From Cyanophora paradoxa (Eukaryota; Glaucocystophyceae; Cyanophorales; Cyanophoraceae): DNA of 64,000 nt. The position numbers and the translations under genes were made by a program. The notes beneath the pieces were generated by a model. The model did not search any database, had not been told where the DNA came from, and saw only the letters and a list, made by a program, of their open reading frames with translations. How positions within the stretch are numbered: position 1 is the stretch's first letter; each line of letters begins with the position of its first letter. The stretch lies in NCBI GenBank assembly GCA_004431415.1, contig QPMI01000411.1, positions 62,001 to 126,000 on the forward strand, read 5' to 3'. Positions 23,249 to 35,886 of this stretch are shown here, piece after piece.

Positions 23249-26200
23249 TTACTCCTTCTCGTCCTCGTTGCCCTTGGCCATGTACTCGTTGATGGCGTCC
23301 ACCTTGTCCGCCACCTCCTCCGGGATCAGCATCCTGCGCGCGCCGCCCGGCGTCAGGCGCGCAGCGCTCCGCCGGGCCGGGGCGGGGCGGGGCGGGCGGA
23401 CAGCATGCGGCGGGTGCGGCGCGTCTCGTCCTTGAGGCGCTGGACCATCGGCCTGCGGGGCGGGCGGGCGGCGGCGTCGGGTCGAGGGAACGGAGACTAA
23501 AGCGCCTCGGCTGCTCTCTGCTCCCGCAGCGCGCGCCGCCCGCGGGCACCTGAAGAGGAAGACGAACTCGAGGAGGAGGGCGGCGAGGGTGGCGCCCATG
23601 AGCGCCCCGTGCAGCGGCACCACCGTCTCCACCACCTTGCGCGCCGACTGCGCCCCCGCCCCGCCCCGTCAGCCGAAGCCCGCCACGCGCGAAAGAGGGT
23701 GCGGCGCGGGACGCGGGGCGCGTCGTCTTAAGATGGAACTCAAAGGCTCGGGAGGATGCCATTCGCGTGTGGGGCGCGGGGTGGCGCGGGGGGTTGGCGG
23801 GGCGGGGGCGCGTCTAGACTCTGATTCAACCAAAGCGGGTCCACTGCGCGCCTCCTCGTAGAGTATAAGAGATTGCTAGGTTCCACATAAGGAATTCTAT
23901 AAGATTCCGTGTAGGAGGTCCTAGGAGGAGAGGGGAGAGCGCGTGGCGGGCCTCCTCGTAGAGGGTGACGGCGGAGACGAGCCCCTCGAAGACGTCCGCC
24001 CGCCCCAGGTTCCACACCGTCTGCGCAGCGACGAGGCGAGCAGGAGAGTGAGCCCAGGGGCGGGCGGCGGGGCGGGGGCGGGGGCGGGGCGGGGCGGGCG
24101 CGCCCTGAAGCGGGCGTTGGCGGCGCCGTCGGCGGGGCCCTGGGCGGTGCTCGGGAGGGCGGCGCGCTTGTCGGCCTCCGCGTCCGCCAGCAGCAGGTCC
24201 ACCTGCCGCCCCGCCGGCGTCAGAGGCGGCGGGGCGCCCTCGAGCTGCGGGCGGGCCTGGTCGAAGAAGAAGTTCATGAGGGTGTCGAGGCCGTTCGAGA
24301 CCGACGGGTAGTTGATGTCCCCGCTCCCCAGGCACTCCGCCCGGTCCTTCCGCAGGCACCTGCCCCACCAGCCCGGCGGCGGCGTCAGGCGAGCCCCGCC
24401 GCGGCCCCGGGCCCCCCGCTGCTTGGGGCGGGGCGGGGCGGGACGCACGTGGCGCGGAACGTGAGTTCGGCCAGCGGGCCGTACGAGCGCACGCCTGCGC
24501 GGGGCGAGTGAGGGGCGGAGGGGCGGGACGGCAAGGGCCGGGGTGTGGAGGGCACCGCCGCCGCGGACGAGGAGGCCGTGCTCGCGGCGCAGGCGCGCCA
24601 CGTCGGACGCGATGCGCGCCCGCAGCTGCGGCGTCACCTGCGCCCGGCGAGGCCTCAGGGGCGGGGCGGGCCGGGGCCGGGGCCGGGGGCGGGCGGACGG
24701 CGGGGAAGAGGGACTGGTCGAGGACGAACTCGCGGACGAGGTGCAGCAGGTGCATCGAGCGCACGACGCGGTACGAGGCCACTGCCGCGTGCAGCGAGGT
24801 GAGGGGCGGGGCGAGCGAGGGGGCGGGGGCGGGGCGGGGGGGGGCGGACGCTTGATCTCGGCGGAGTCGTCGTTGAAGCGCTGGACGAGGGAGAAGCCGG
24901 CCACGAAGATCGCGATGAAGAAGACCATGCACTGCCCCGGCGCGGGCGGGCGCGTCAGGCGCGTCAGGCGGGGCCGCCCCGGCCCTCGGGTGCGGCGGCG
25001 CGGGGCGGGGGCGCACCACGCCGAGGGCGGCGAGGTACTGCACGGAGAGGGAGCGGAACATGCGGTCCGCGCCCCGCGGCGCCTGCCCGGGGCCCGCCCC
25101 TTGCCCTTGCCCTTGCCCTTGCCCTTGCCGGCGGTGCGCGAGCGGGCGCTGTCGGGGCAACGGCGTAGCGCGCGGCGGCGCCGCGGCCGCCGAAGAGGCG
25201 GGCGAGGAGGCCGCGCGGGGGCGCCGGGCCCTCGCCCTCCTGCCCCGCCTCGGCCTCGGCGAGGGGATCGGGGTGGAGCCGGCGGGGCGGGGCCCGTCAC
25301 GCCGGCGGCGGTGTGCGGGTGCGCGTGCCCGCGGCTGTTGCGGCGGCCGCCGACGCCGGCGGCGGAGCCGGAGGCCTCGCCGCGGCTGTTGCGGCGGGGG
25401 CCGTGGCGCGCCTTGGCCGGCGCCTCCCGCTCGGGCGCCCCCTCGCGCGTGTCCGCCCCGAAGGAGATGCCCTTGCGCGGCGCCGGCTCCTCCCCGGCCG
25501 CCGCCTGCCCCCCCGAGGGCCCCCCCTCCTCCTCGTCGTCCTCGTCGTCCGTCTCCTCGTCACTCTCCATCTGCGGCAAGTCAGGCGGCTCGGATCTGAT
25601 CTGGCCTGCTCCGATGCGAGCGGACCTTGACGACGATCTTGCGCTGGGCCTGGATCTTGACGGCGGCCTTGGGGATGTGCTGCGGGGCGCGCTCAGCCGC
25701 CTGGACGGGAGGGGCGGGCAGGGGCGCGGCACCAGGAAGAGGGCCATGATGGCGTCCCGCTCGTGCCGCACCCGCTCCAGCGTCGGCTTGAACCTGCCGC
25801 CCGCCTCGCTCGCGCCCGCGGCGAGAAGGGGCGCGGCGGCGCGACTCACACGAGGAAGGCGAGGGTGAGGATGACGGCGAGCGAGATGCCGAGCGTCACC
25901 ACGTACACCGTCCGCACCACCTGCCGCCCTGCGGCGTCGGCGCAGGCCCGGGGCGCCGGGGACGGGAGGGGGGCGCACGGCCTGGGAGGTGACGACCTCG
26001 GAGGCGTACGCCTCAACGGCGCGCTCCATCTGCGCGCACCGCCGCAGAGGCCGCGTCGGCGCGGGGCAGCGCGAGCGGGCGGGGCGGGGGGGGGGGCGGG
26101 GCGGACGGCGTCGGTGACGGCGTCGGGCCCGTTGCGGAGGAGGTACTGGAGTGGGCGGCACGTCGTCGGGTTGTAGAGGCAGCGCGCCGGCTCGGCGGGG

Positions 26201-29200
26201 GAGAGGCCCGCCACGGAGGTCGCCCCCGCCACCACGAACTGCGCCGAGTTCGCCACGAGGTGCGCCCCCTGGACGAACCTGCGTGCACGCGAGGGGCCCG
26301 GCGTCAGGCGAGGAGAGACGGGAGGGGGGTCAGACGGCGCACTTCTCGCCGGCGGTCCAGAGGGACATGTTCGCCGTCGTCACCCGGGGCGGCACCGTGT
26401 CCACGAACCTGCCGCGGGGCTCGGCGCCCGGGGGGACGAGCGAGGGGGCTCCTTTTGAGGGGGGCACTCGGAGAGGGCGAGGACGGGCTGCTCCATGAGC
26501 TCCCGCAGCGGGCCGGCGGCGGGCGCCTTCAGCCCGTCCGTCCCCAGCGCCAGCGCCAGGTGCTGCCTGCGCGCCGGCACGGCGCGCTCAGCGGCGCCCC
26601 CGGCCCCCGGCGCCCAAGGCACGCCCCGGCGGCCCCCTGTCTCCTCCCCGCCTCTTCCACGCTGCCCCGCTATCCCGAGCGGGGCGCGGCCGGGGCGGAC
26701 TTGTTGAGGAGCGCCGCCTCGTGCTTGAGCATCTCCGCCGTCGCGTTCACCGCCCGCTCGTCCGTCGCGTTCGCGATCAGCACCTGGGTGCCCCCGCCCC
26801 CGGCGTCGCCCGGGGGCCGCTCAGGCCGGCAGGGCGGGACAGCGCACTGTCGGTAGGCCGTTCCAGCGCGCCCCGGAGCCTGCGGGGACGGCGCGGCGGG
26901 CGGCCACGTCGAGCGAGCGCGTCTCCATCACGATCAGCTGCGCGCCGCGCCCGTCAGCCGGCCAGCCCCCAGGCCCCGCCCGCCCCGGCGCGGGGGGCGG
27001 ACCTGGGCGGAGAGAGCGCGCTCGCCGCCGGCGGCGATCGAGTGGATGGAGGTCGAGTACTCGGTCAGGATCTGCGGCGGGCGCGGCGCGGGATCTTCAA
27101 AGGGGGAGGCGCGGGGGCGGGGGCGGGGCCGGGGGCGGGGGCGGGGGCGGGGGAACCTGCTGGACGGCGACGAAGGCGCCGACGGCGAGGAGCCCGAGGC
27201 ACGCCACCGAGATGATGCTGCAGACGCGTCAGCCCCGGGGCGGGCGGGCGGGGCCGGGGGGAGCGGGTGCGGGGCGGACATGTTGCGCCACAGGAGCTCG
27301 ACGCCCGAGTTGCGGCGCGCGGCCGCCGCCAGCAGCTCCATCCGCTTCCGCCGCCGCCGCCTGCCCCACGCGCTCAGCGGCGGCGCGGGGCGGGAGGGGC
27401 GGGGCGGAGCGGAGGGCGGGGGCGACGCGCTTCTTGGAGGTGGCGGAGGAGGCCTGCGAGTGGCCCGCCTCGCTGCCCCCGTCCTGCGCCCCGCGCCGCC
27501 CCGTCGGACCTCGCGACGCGGCGGCAGGGACGCGGCGGGCGCGCACGTGCTGCGACCCGTGCACCGAGCCCCCGGTCTGCGAGCCGTGCACCGACCCCGC
27601 CCCGGTGCCCGCCCCGGCGCCGGCGGCGCTGCCGTCGGCGCCGCTCTTCTGGCTCCCGATGCTGGCGAGCTTGGGCTTCTCGCGGGGGCTCTCCGCCGCG
27701 GGGCCCTCGGCGGCGCGGCGGGCGGACTGGAGGAAGTTGCGGATGCGGTCGTCCGCCGCCGCGTCCCGCGCCGAGCCGGCCCCGGAGCCGGCGTCGCTCT
27801 CCGAGCGCGCCGTCTCGGGGTCCGCCGAGCGCGCCGTGTTGCTCCCCGCCCCCGCCGAGTTCCGCCGCTTGCTCAGCTGCACGCACGCCGCGCCGCGTCA
27901 GCCCGGAGCGCCGGGGGCGAAGCGAGCGAGGGGAGGGAAGAAGGGGCGGACGTCGGGGCGGCGGTTGAGGTCGAGGGGGTCGATGAGGTGCCGGTGGCGC
28001 GAGCCGTGGCTCGCGGACGACGAGGAGGAGGCGGGGCGGGGCCCCGGCGCCAGCATCAGCTCTCCGCCCGTCTGCGTCGACGCCGCGCTCCCCGTCGGCG
28101 TGTCCGAGAACTGAGCGGGGCGAGGCGTCAAGGGAAGGACGACAGAAGAGGCGGGTGAGCGAGCGGGCGGGGAGAGCGCACGTTGAAGAGCGGGGCGCCC
28201 GGGCCGGAGACGGGGGCGAGGGAGAGCACGAACTCGTCCTCCCCCTCCGAGATCGCCTCCAGCGCCCCGTGCGCGCCCCCGGCCCCGGCCGCCGGCGCCG
28301 CGGCGCCCCCGCCCGCGCCCTTGCCGCCGCCCCGCGGTGGTGCAGGCCCGTCTTCTCCTTCACCGCGCCCCGCTCCCCGCGCCCCCGCCCCAGCGGCGCC
28401 CTTGAGGGCCGGCTTGGGCCCGGCGGAGGCGGCGGCGCCCTCGAGCGAGGCGGCGGCCTTGGGCGCCGCCGCCGCCGCCCCGCCCGTCGCGAACATCACG
28501 CCCCCGTCCTTCTCCGCGTCCTGCCGCCCGCCCCGGGCGCTCGGGAGGGGGCGGGAGGGGGGCGGCGGGCGGGCGGGCGGACGGCGTTGAAGAGGATGCG
28601 GGCGGAGAAGTAGACGTCCCCGGAGACCTTCACCTCGCTCACCTGCGCGCGGAGCAGGCTCGAGTCCGGCCGCGCGCGCAGCGCCGCGCCACGAAATCCG
28701 CTCCAGATCTCACCTCCAGCGTGAGGGGGAACTCGCGCCCGTCCGTGTGCCGCCTGCGGGCGCGCGCGGGCGGCTCAGGGCGGCGGGGGCAGGAAGAGAC
28801 TGGGGCCGGGGCGCGGGGGCGGGCCCGTTGAGGGTGCGCTTCTTGCCGATGACCTTCTGGACGCCCGTCTCCAGGTAGTTCCGCAGGATGCTGCCCGGCA
28901 GAGGGGCCAACGTGAGCGGGGGGCGGGGGCGGGGAGGGAGAGGGGAGGGCGGGCGGGGGGCGCACTCGTCGTGCCTAACGGCGATCTCGGGGGGCATGAG
29001 GACCTGGGGGCCCCGTCAAAGAGAGCCGGCGCGGAGGGCGGCGCCGCCCCCGGCGACGTCTTCGGCCTTGGGCACCTTGACGTTGCGCCCGACGAGGTCC
29101 TCGGTGGCCTTGATGCCGAACATGCGGCACAGGTTCCGGTTGCAGCTCTTCACGATCCCCTCCTTCGTGATCGTGATCTGCGGCCACCGCGGCGGGGCGT

Positions 29201-32200
29201 CGGCCCCGAGCCCGCATCCCCCGAGCGCGGGGCCGGGGCGGGGCGGGGCGGGGCGGGGCGCACGAGGGCGTCCATGTCGGTCAGCTTCGCCACGCGCCCG
29301 TTGAAGAGCGTCTGCCGCGCGGGGCCGCGTGTGTGAGGCGGCGACGGGCGCGGCGGCGCTCGAGAGGGCGCACGACGCCCTGGGAGGTGAGCGTCGTGTC
29401 CTCCATCACCTGCGCCCCGCCGCCCCCGGTCGGCCCCGGGGGTCCCGGATGGCCCCCCGCGCGCGGGCTTGCAGGGGCCCTGGGCACCTCGAGCTGGATG
29501 GGGAAGACGGAGCCGTCCTGGTGGAGGCCCTCGAGGGAGCGCCCCCCCGTCCCGATCACGTTCGCCTTCCGCGTCTTCATGTACGTCTGCGGGGCCGGGC
29601 CGGGCGCCAGTGAGCGGGCCAGCGGGCCAGCGGTGCCGGGGCGGGGCGGGGCGGGGCGGGGCGGACGGAGAGGTAGCCGTCGTGGTTGACGGCGTACTGC
29701 GGGGGCATGAGCATCTTGACGTTGCGGCCGACCATCTCCGACGTCCGGTAGCCCCACATCGTGCTGCACGCCGCGTTGCAGTTCTGGATGATCCCCTGCG
29801 CCCCGCCCCGCCCCGCCCCGCCTCAGGCCTCCGATCTCGCGGGGCTCGGTGCAAGCCCCGCGCAATCTCCTCCGCCTCTATGGGAAGGCAAGGCCGCGGC
29901 GGGGCGGGCGGTGGCGGGGCGGGGCGGGGCGGGGCGGGGCGGGGGCGCGCCTCCTGGTTGATGGTGATCATCGCGTCCGTCTCGTCCTCGTTCTGCCTGC
30001 GCGTGCGCCCCGGGGCCGCGTCGGCGGGAGGGCCGGGCGGGCGGGGGCGGGCGCCCAGAGAGGGCGGGGCGGGGCGGGCCTGGTGATGCGCCCCACGAAG
30101 ATGATCTCGTTGCTCACGTCGACGCGGGAGATGTCCAGCACGATCCCGAACGTCGAGCCTGCGCCCCCGCCCCGCCCCGCCCCCTCAGCGGCCCCCTCGG
30201 CGGCGCTTTTGAAGTCCGGCGTCTGAGAGCTCTAGATCCGCAAGGGCAAAGTACGAGGGGCGGACCGGACTTGTGCTTGCCGTCGACGGAGCGCTTGGCG
30301 CCGATGACGTGCGCCTCGCCCGTCCGGAGGTACCGCTCGAGGTACCTGCGGGGGTGAGGGCCCGTTAGGCGGCGCGCCGCGGGGCCCCCGAGGGGGGCGC
30401 ACGTGTGGTGGTACGTCGAGTAGGGAGCTGGGCGGGGCGGCGGCCCGTCAAGGCGAGCAAGGGGGGGGCGCAGGCGCGGCCCGGCGCACCGGGCATGAGG
30501 GTCTCGATCTTCTGGTTGATGAGCTCGACGGGCGTGTAGCCGAACATCACGCACGCGCTGCACCCGGGGCGCGCGTCAGCGAGTGCGGGGAAAGGAGACA
30601 GAAAGGCGAGTGGGCCGGGGCCGAGGCGTACTGCTTGTTGCAGGAGCGGATGATGCCGCGGACGTCGATGGAGAGGAGCGCGTCGGTGTCCTCCACCTCC
30701 GTCATCGTCACCGCCAGCAGCGTCTTCTCCCCCTCGAACATCTGCCCCCGCCCGCCCCCTCAGCGCCGCCCCGCGGCCGGTCCGTGCCCTTGCCCTTGCC
30801 GGCGCGCCTTGGTGATCTTGACGTGGAGGGGGAAGACGGAGCCGTCCTTGGAGAGGCCCTGGATCTCCGTCTCGATCAGCTCCATGATCTGCGGGGGGGA
30901 GGTCGCGGGGGCGCAGGTCAGAGAGGTGCTCGCGTCACGTTGGAGGCCCCGGCAGGGCGGGCCTTGGAGGAGTAGGTGAGGGCGGTCTCAGCGCCGCCGT
31001 TGGCGGAGCGGGCGGCCTGCGAGGGCGCCTGCGATCCGCTGTGCGACGGCCGCCGCCCCGTCAGCGAGTTGTGCGACGGCGGCACCCCCGCCCGCTGCGT
31101 CCGGAACGACTGCGCCGAGAGACACGGAGAGGGGTGAGGCCGGGGAGGCGGCGCGGCGCCCGGCGAGTCGGGGGCGGGCGGACCCCCTTGTTGGCGAAGA
31201 GGCCGGAGCGGTTGGTGGAGGCGGAGGCGCGGAAGGCGCCGCCCTGCTGCACGCCGGCGTCGAAGACCGACCAGAAGCGCGGCGGCACCAGGACCTGCGC
31301 CCGCCCCCTCCCGTCAGCCCCTCCCCTCTGCCTGCACCCGCTGCGGGCGGGCCTTGACGTCGCGGGCGGTGAGCTCCTCGATGCCCATCTCGAAGAGCGA
31401 GGCGGCCTCCTTGTTGCACGCCGTCACCCGGCCCCCCGCGTTCACCAGCATGATCCCCTTGTCCGTCTCCACCGGCGTGATCGCCCCCACGAACGTGATC
31501 ACCCCGTTCTGGTGTTCCGGACGAGTTGTGCGAGGGGAAGGGGGAGGGGGAGGCGGGGGACGGGGGTACCAGGTCCATGCGGGTGACGTAGAGCTTGATG
31601 GGGAAGATGTAGCCTGGACGGTGTGCGTGAGGCCGGTGGGGCGGGGCGGACGGGTCCGAGAATGCATCGCTAGGGGGGTGCGCGGGGGCGGGCACCGTCG
31701 CGGTGGATGCCATACACGCTGCGGGGGATGTTGACGACCTTCGCCACGCCCGTCCGCAGGTACGACGAGACGTAGCTGCGCGCCGGCGGGGCGAGGGAGC
31801 GGGCGTGAGGCGGGGCGGGACGGGGCGGGGCGGGGCGGGGCGGGCGGGCGGGGGCGGGGCGCACATGTGGTGGTCGTCCTTGAAGGGGGAGGGCATGAGG
31901 AGGGTGATGCGCTTGCCGACCATCTCGTTGCGCTTGTAGCCCCACATCCGGCACGCGATCGCGTTCACCGACGTGATGATCTGCGCCCCGCCCCGCGCGG
32001 GGCCCCCTCAGACCCCGGCCCGGGGCGCGGCGCGGGGCGGGGCGGGGCGCGGGGCGGGGCGGGCGGGCCTCGTTGGAGCCCATGATGACGACGCCGTTGC
32101 GCGAGTTGTCGATGGCGCCCGACTGCACGGCGTCCTCCCGCCCCGTCGACTCGGCGTTGCGGCGCGAGATCTCCTCCTCCTCCGCGTCCGCCATCCGGTA

Positions 32201-35200
32201 GTAGTCCTCCGCTGCCGGCCGGCGAGCGCGTGAGGGGCGGGCGCGGGGTCCGGGCCCGGGCGCGGGGGCGCGCACCGACGAGGGCGTCGTTCTTGACCTG
32301 CTCGATGAAGGAGCCGAAGGCGCGGAGGACGCGGACCGAGCGCGGGTACTTCTGCAGCAGCGCCACGTAGTTCTTCTCCGCCACGCTCTCGTGCGCGTCC
32401 ACCAGCCGGAAGATCTCCTGCGCGCCCGCCACCCGCCGCTCGGCGGGGCTCGAGGGCCGGGGCCCCGGAGAGCGGGCGGGGCGGGGCGGGGCGGGGCGAT
32501 GAATGCGGAGCGGCTATGCAGCTCTCTGGATCTCCTATGAACGCATGGAGGCGCCCATGCGAGGGATCGGGCGCTCGGCGGGGCTCGAGGCACAGCTTCT
32601 CCGGGGGCGGGGCGGGGGGGATCACAGGGGCGCACGGGCATCTTGGAGAAGGCGGTCTCGTCGTCCTCGAGGAGGGTGTGCCAGAAGAGCCGCATCGCCT
32701 TCACCGTCTTCAGGTGGCCCTCCTGCGCGCGCGCGAGCGAGCGCCGTCAGCGGGGACCCGCCAGCCAGCCGGCCCAGCGCAGCCCAGGAGGGGAAGCGGA
32801 CCTTGGCGGCCTTGAACTGCTTCTGGAACTCGACGTAGCTCGCCAGGCTGCAGGGCGCGGGGCGCGGGGCGCGCTCGGAACGGGGCGGGGCGGGGCGGGG
32901 CGGGCTTGCGGGCGGAGGGGATCGAGCGCGCGCACTCCATGGCCTGCTCGCCGAGGTCGCCGGTGGAGCTCTGCTCCTTCTCGCGGTCCTTGCGGAAGAC
33001 GGCGAAGCGCTCCTGGACGTCCAGCTGCAGGTGCCGCGACCGGTCCACGAAGGTCGCCTCCAGCTGCGCGCTCCCCTTGAACACCTGCCCCCGCGCGCGT
33101 CAGGGGCCTGGGCGAGGCGGGCGCCGGGGGGCGCCGAGGCGAGGCGGGGGGCGGGGTCCCCGACGGGCCTTGAGGTAGTTGGAGAAGGCGAGGTAGACGG
33201 CGGCGTGCTTGGGGAACTTGCGGAGGCCCTCCTGGTACACGCACTCCGCCCGGTCCACCAGGTCCTGGTCCAGGTCGTCGTTCTTCTTGTTCCGCGCCTC
33301 CCGCACGAACCTGCGCGAGCGGGTGAGCGGGAGGGGCGGGGGCGGGGATGGACGGAGGGCGGAGCGGGGGCACCGGGCGGCGATCTCGGTGTGGTAGGGG
33401 GCCCCCAGGTCCCGGTAGAAGACGTACTGGCCTGCGGGCGAGGAGGGCGCGGGGGCGCGTCGGGCGCGTCAGAGGCGGCGGCGGGGCGGGGCGGGGCGGG
33501 GCGGGGCGGGGGGCACCGTCGTCGTTGAGGCCGACGTACTCGGGGTTGCAGAGGCGGCGGTGGCGGGCGCGCACGAGGAAGTAGCACGCCGCGAAGGCCA
33601 CCGGCTGCCCCAGCAGGAAGGCGATGGAGAAGAGGACGGGGTAGAGGCCGCCGGCGATGGCCTGGGCGGCGGCGACGAGCGAGGTCCAGCAGAAGGCCGT
33701 GTAGATGCCGGCGTAGGCCGCGCTCGTCAGCGCGCTGTACGTCGGCAGGAAGCGCACGTAGAGGTACACCAGGTACGACGACTCCTGGGGGGGAGTGAGG
33801 GGGGGACGCGGAGCCGCCGGGGGGCGCGGGGGCGGCGCACGAGGGCGAGGAGGATGCCGGTGAGGCCGGGGTACCCCGACAGGAACGTGCCCGTGAAGGC
33901 GATCGCGAACCGCCAGGCCAGGGACCGGAAGGGGGTCTGGAAGGGTGGGGAAGTCGGGCCGCGAACGAAAGGGAGGGAGAAGCGGGTTGGGGGTACGTGC
34001 GCACGTGGAACGTGGCGTACGCGAGCAGGGACTCCGTGCCGCAGTTCGGGTCGCAGTTGAGGAGCGTCCGCAAGCTCTGCGCCGGCGGTTCTTGATGGAG
34101 GGCGTTGTTGGGGGGGGGAGGGGGGGGGATGTACCGCGACGCAGTAGTAGAGGACGATGCCGACGATGGCGGCGATGGACGTCACGCCGTTCGGCACTGC
34201 AAAGAGGGTCAGGGCGATTCCTGAGCTGGCGAAGGGGGGATCGGGGCCCGAGGGGGTACGCACTGCCCCAGCACTCGAGGTTGGAGTAGATGGCGTGGCG
34301 GTAGGGCGTGGGGGCGGCGGTGCCGTTCTCGAGGTACCGGCAGTCGAGCGGCCTCAGCAGGATCGCCATGCAGCTGGGAGTGCACGGTTCAGGGAGATGG
34401 GGGGCGGGGGGCCCGGGGCGGGGAGGGGCGCACGAGAGGTAGAGGGTGGAGAAGAGTAGGTTGGAGGTGGCGCGCAGGAGGCGGAGGGGCCAGCGGTAGC
34501 GGAACTTGCCCTTGCGCGCGAAGATCCACCCCCCCGCCGCGATCGCCCCGCACACGATCGCCAGCAGCAGCCCGAACACGATCCCCAGCGAGCCGTACCC
34601 CATCTTGTCCAGGAACCTGCGCGCCGCCGCGTCAGGCCGGGCAGCGTCCCAGGCCGCCGGCGCGCCGGCGGGCGCGGGGCGCCGGCGCTCGCCGGATGGG
34701 GAAGATGGTCGTCAGGACCTGCGCGTCCGCCGGGCGTGAGTGCGGGAGCCAAGCGCGCGTGTACGCGGGGCGCGGGGCAGGAGCGGCGGGCGGGAGGGCG
34801 CTCACGTCGATGACCTCCCCGACGTACGGCGGGTCTGCCGCGGCGCGCGTGAGGCGGCGGGGCGCGGGTCGCGGGCGGCTGCGGGCGAGCGAAAGGGCGG
34901 GACGCACGCTGCCAGCCGAAGGAGAGGGGGTCCAGGGCGAAGGACATGATCTGCGGCGCACGGGCGGCTCGAGCTCGGGGGAAGGCCGGGTCCGGCCGCC
35001 CGGAGCGAGCGGCTGCGCGGGACGCACCTGGATATACTCGCACGCGAGTGCGATGATGGCCAGCCGCCTGCTCGGGTTCCCCATGGGCCGCAGCGCTGGG
35101 GCGACAAGCGTCGGAATCGGGTGCGCGGTGCGCAGCCGAGCGGAGCCGAGCGGGAATGGAGGTGGGCGTACCGTAGAGCACGCTGAAGATGCCATCTTCG

Positions 35201-35379
35201 ATCAGCTTGCGGCTAAGCCTGTGGGCGGAGCGTGAGCCGTGCGCGTGGCGCGCACACGCCCCCCCATCCGTAAGGGCGCACTTCGTCTCGCCCTGGCCGA
35301 GCGCGGGGGCGCCGGGTGCCGTGCCGCGGCGCATGGAGACCGTGCTCATGGCGCGGCCTCCCTTCTCCGAAGCAGCCAT
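23249..35379 (-). CDS. Large Tmc (tiny macrocysts)-like membrane protein with multiple PAS repeats
   Basis: ATG at 35379 (MAASEKGGRAMSTVSMRR), TAA at 23249-23251; dozens of exons over 12.1 kb. Order: N-terminal membrane segments (for example FGLLLAIVCGAIAAGG near 34590-34540 and a cluster at 33900-33540); Tmc helical repeats (33310-32280, VYQEGLRKFPKHAAVYLAFS); then at least four PAS-like units with cores MWGYKRNEMVGKRITLLMP (about 31950), MFGYTPVELINQKIETLMP (30545), MWGYRTSEMVGRNVKMLMP (29755) and MFGIKATEDLVGRNVKV (29130). A degenerate unit, LFEMGIEELTARDVK, lies near 31410. Each clear core is followed by a YLxTGxAxVIG-type strand. A low-complexity Ser/Gly/Ala region (28500-27480) precedes more TMs (27210-27160, 25905-25850, 24930-24885, 23620-23550). 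PAS units suggest ligand, redox or light input. Some donors are GC (after INQE at 29951). The family call is strong; exact exon edges are not. Confidence 0.8.
29796..29950 (-). other. Representative GC-AG self-complementary intron of the PAS gene
   Basis: Read on the minus strand, the exon ends MITINQE and the intron starts GCGCGC. C-runs of the CCCCGCCCCG type follow. The intron ends with the complementary G-runs, a CCTGAGG branch-like site, and CGCAG before the exon IIQNCNA. Confidence 0.6.
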
Positions 35380-35886
35380 CTCCGAACAGGGGGTGGGCCG
35401 CCTGGTGGCGGCCCGCGGCTCTAGCTAAGACTAGCTCACGGGGCGGGAGCTGAGGATAAGCTTCGACGCCTTAGCTAAAGACGATGCTGCTGTTGCTTCT
35501 GCTAATAATGAGCAGCCTCTCTGCTGCTGCTGCTGGTCTTATCGCGGTTACCGGTACCAGATCTAGCTATAGAAGGAGGGAAAAGCGGAAAAGCTAGACA
35601 CTGCGTGTTCCCGTGCCCCACTTGAATCATTGAGGGCCATTCAGGAACCGTTTTTTTATAGATCCTCTACCCGACGGCGAACACCTGTACCCGCGCGGGC
35701 AGACGCGCATCCCGTACCCCAGCCCGCCTCCTCGGCCTCGGCGGCCTCGCTAGCCGGCTTTGCCTCCCGCGGCCGTGGCCCTCGAGAACGCTTGTTAAGA
35801 GCTGCCCGAGTTTGTGCTCTCAATCGAATCACGGCAACTCGGTGGACAGGTCTGCCCGACGAAGCTCCCAGCCCGAACGCTGAGCG
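35380..35886. promoter_or_regulatory. Intergenic region between divergent genes
   Basis: Upstream of both the PAS/Tmc gene (minus) and the four-TM gene (plus). It has CTGCTG-rich and TAGCTA words around 35400-35570, and no coding exon that I can support. Confidence 0.4.
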
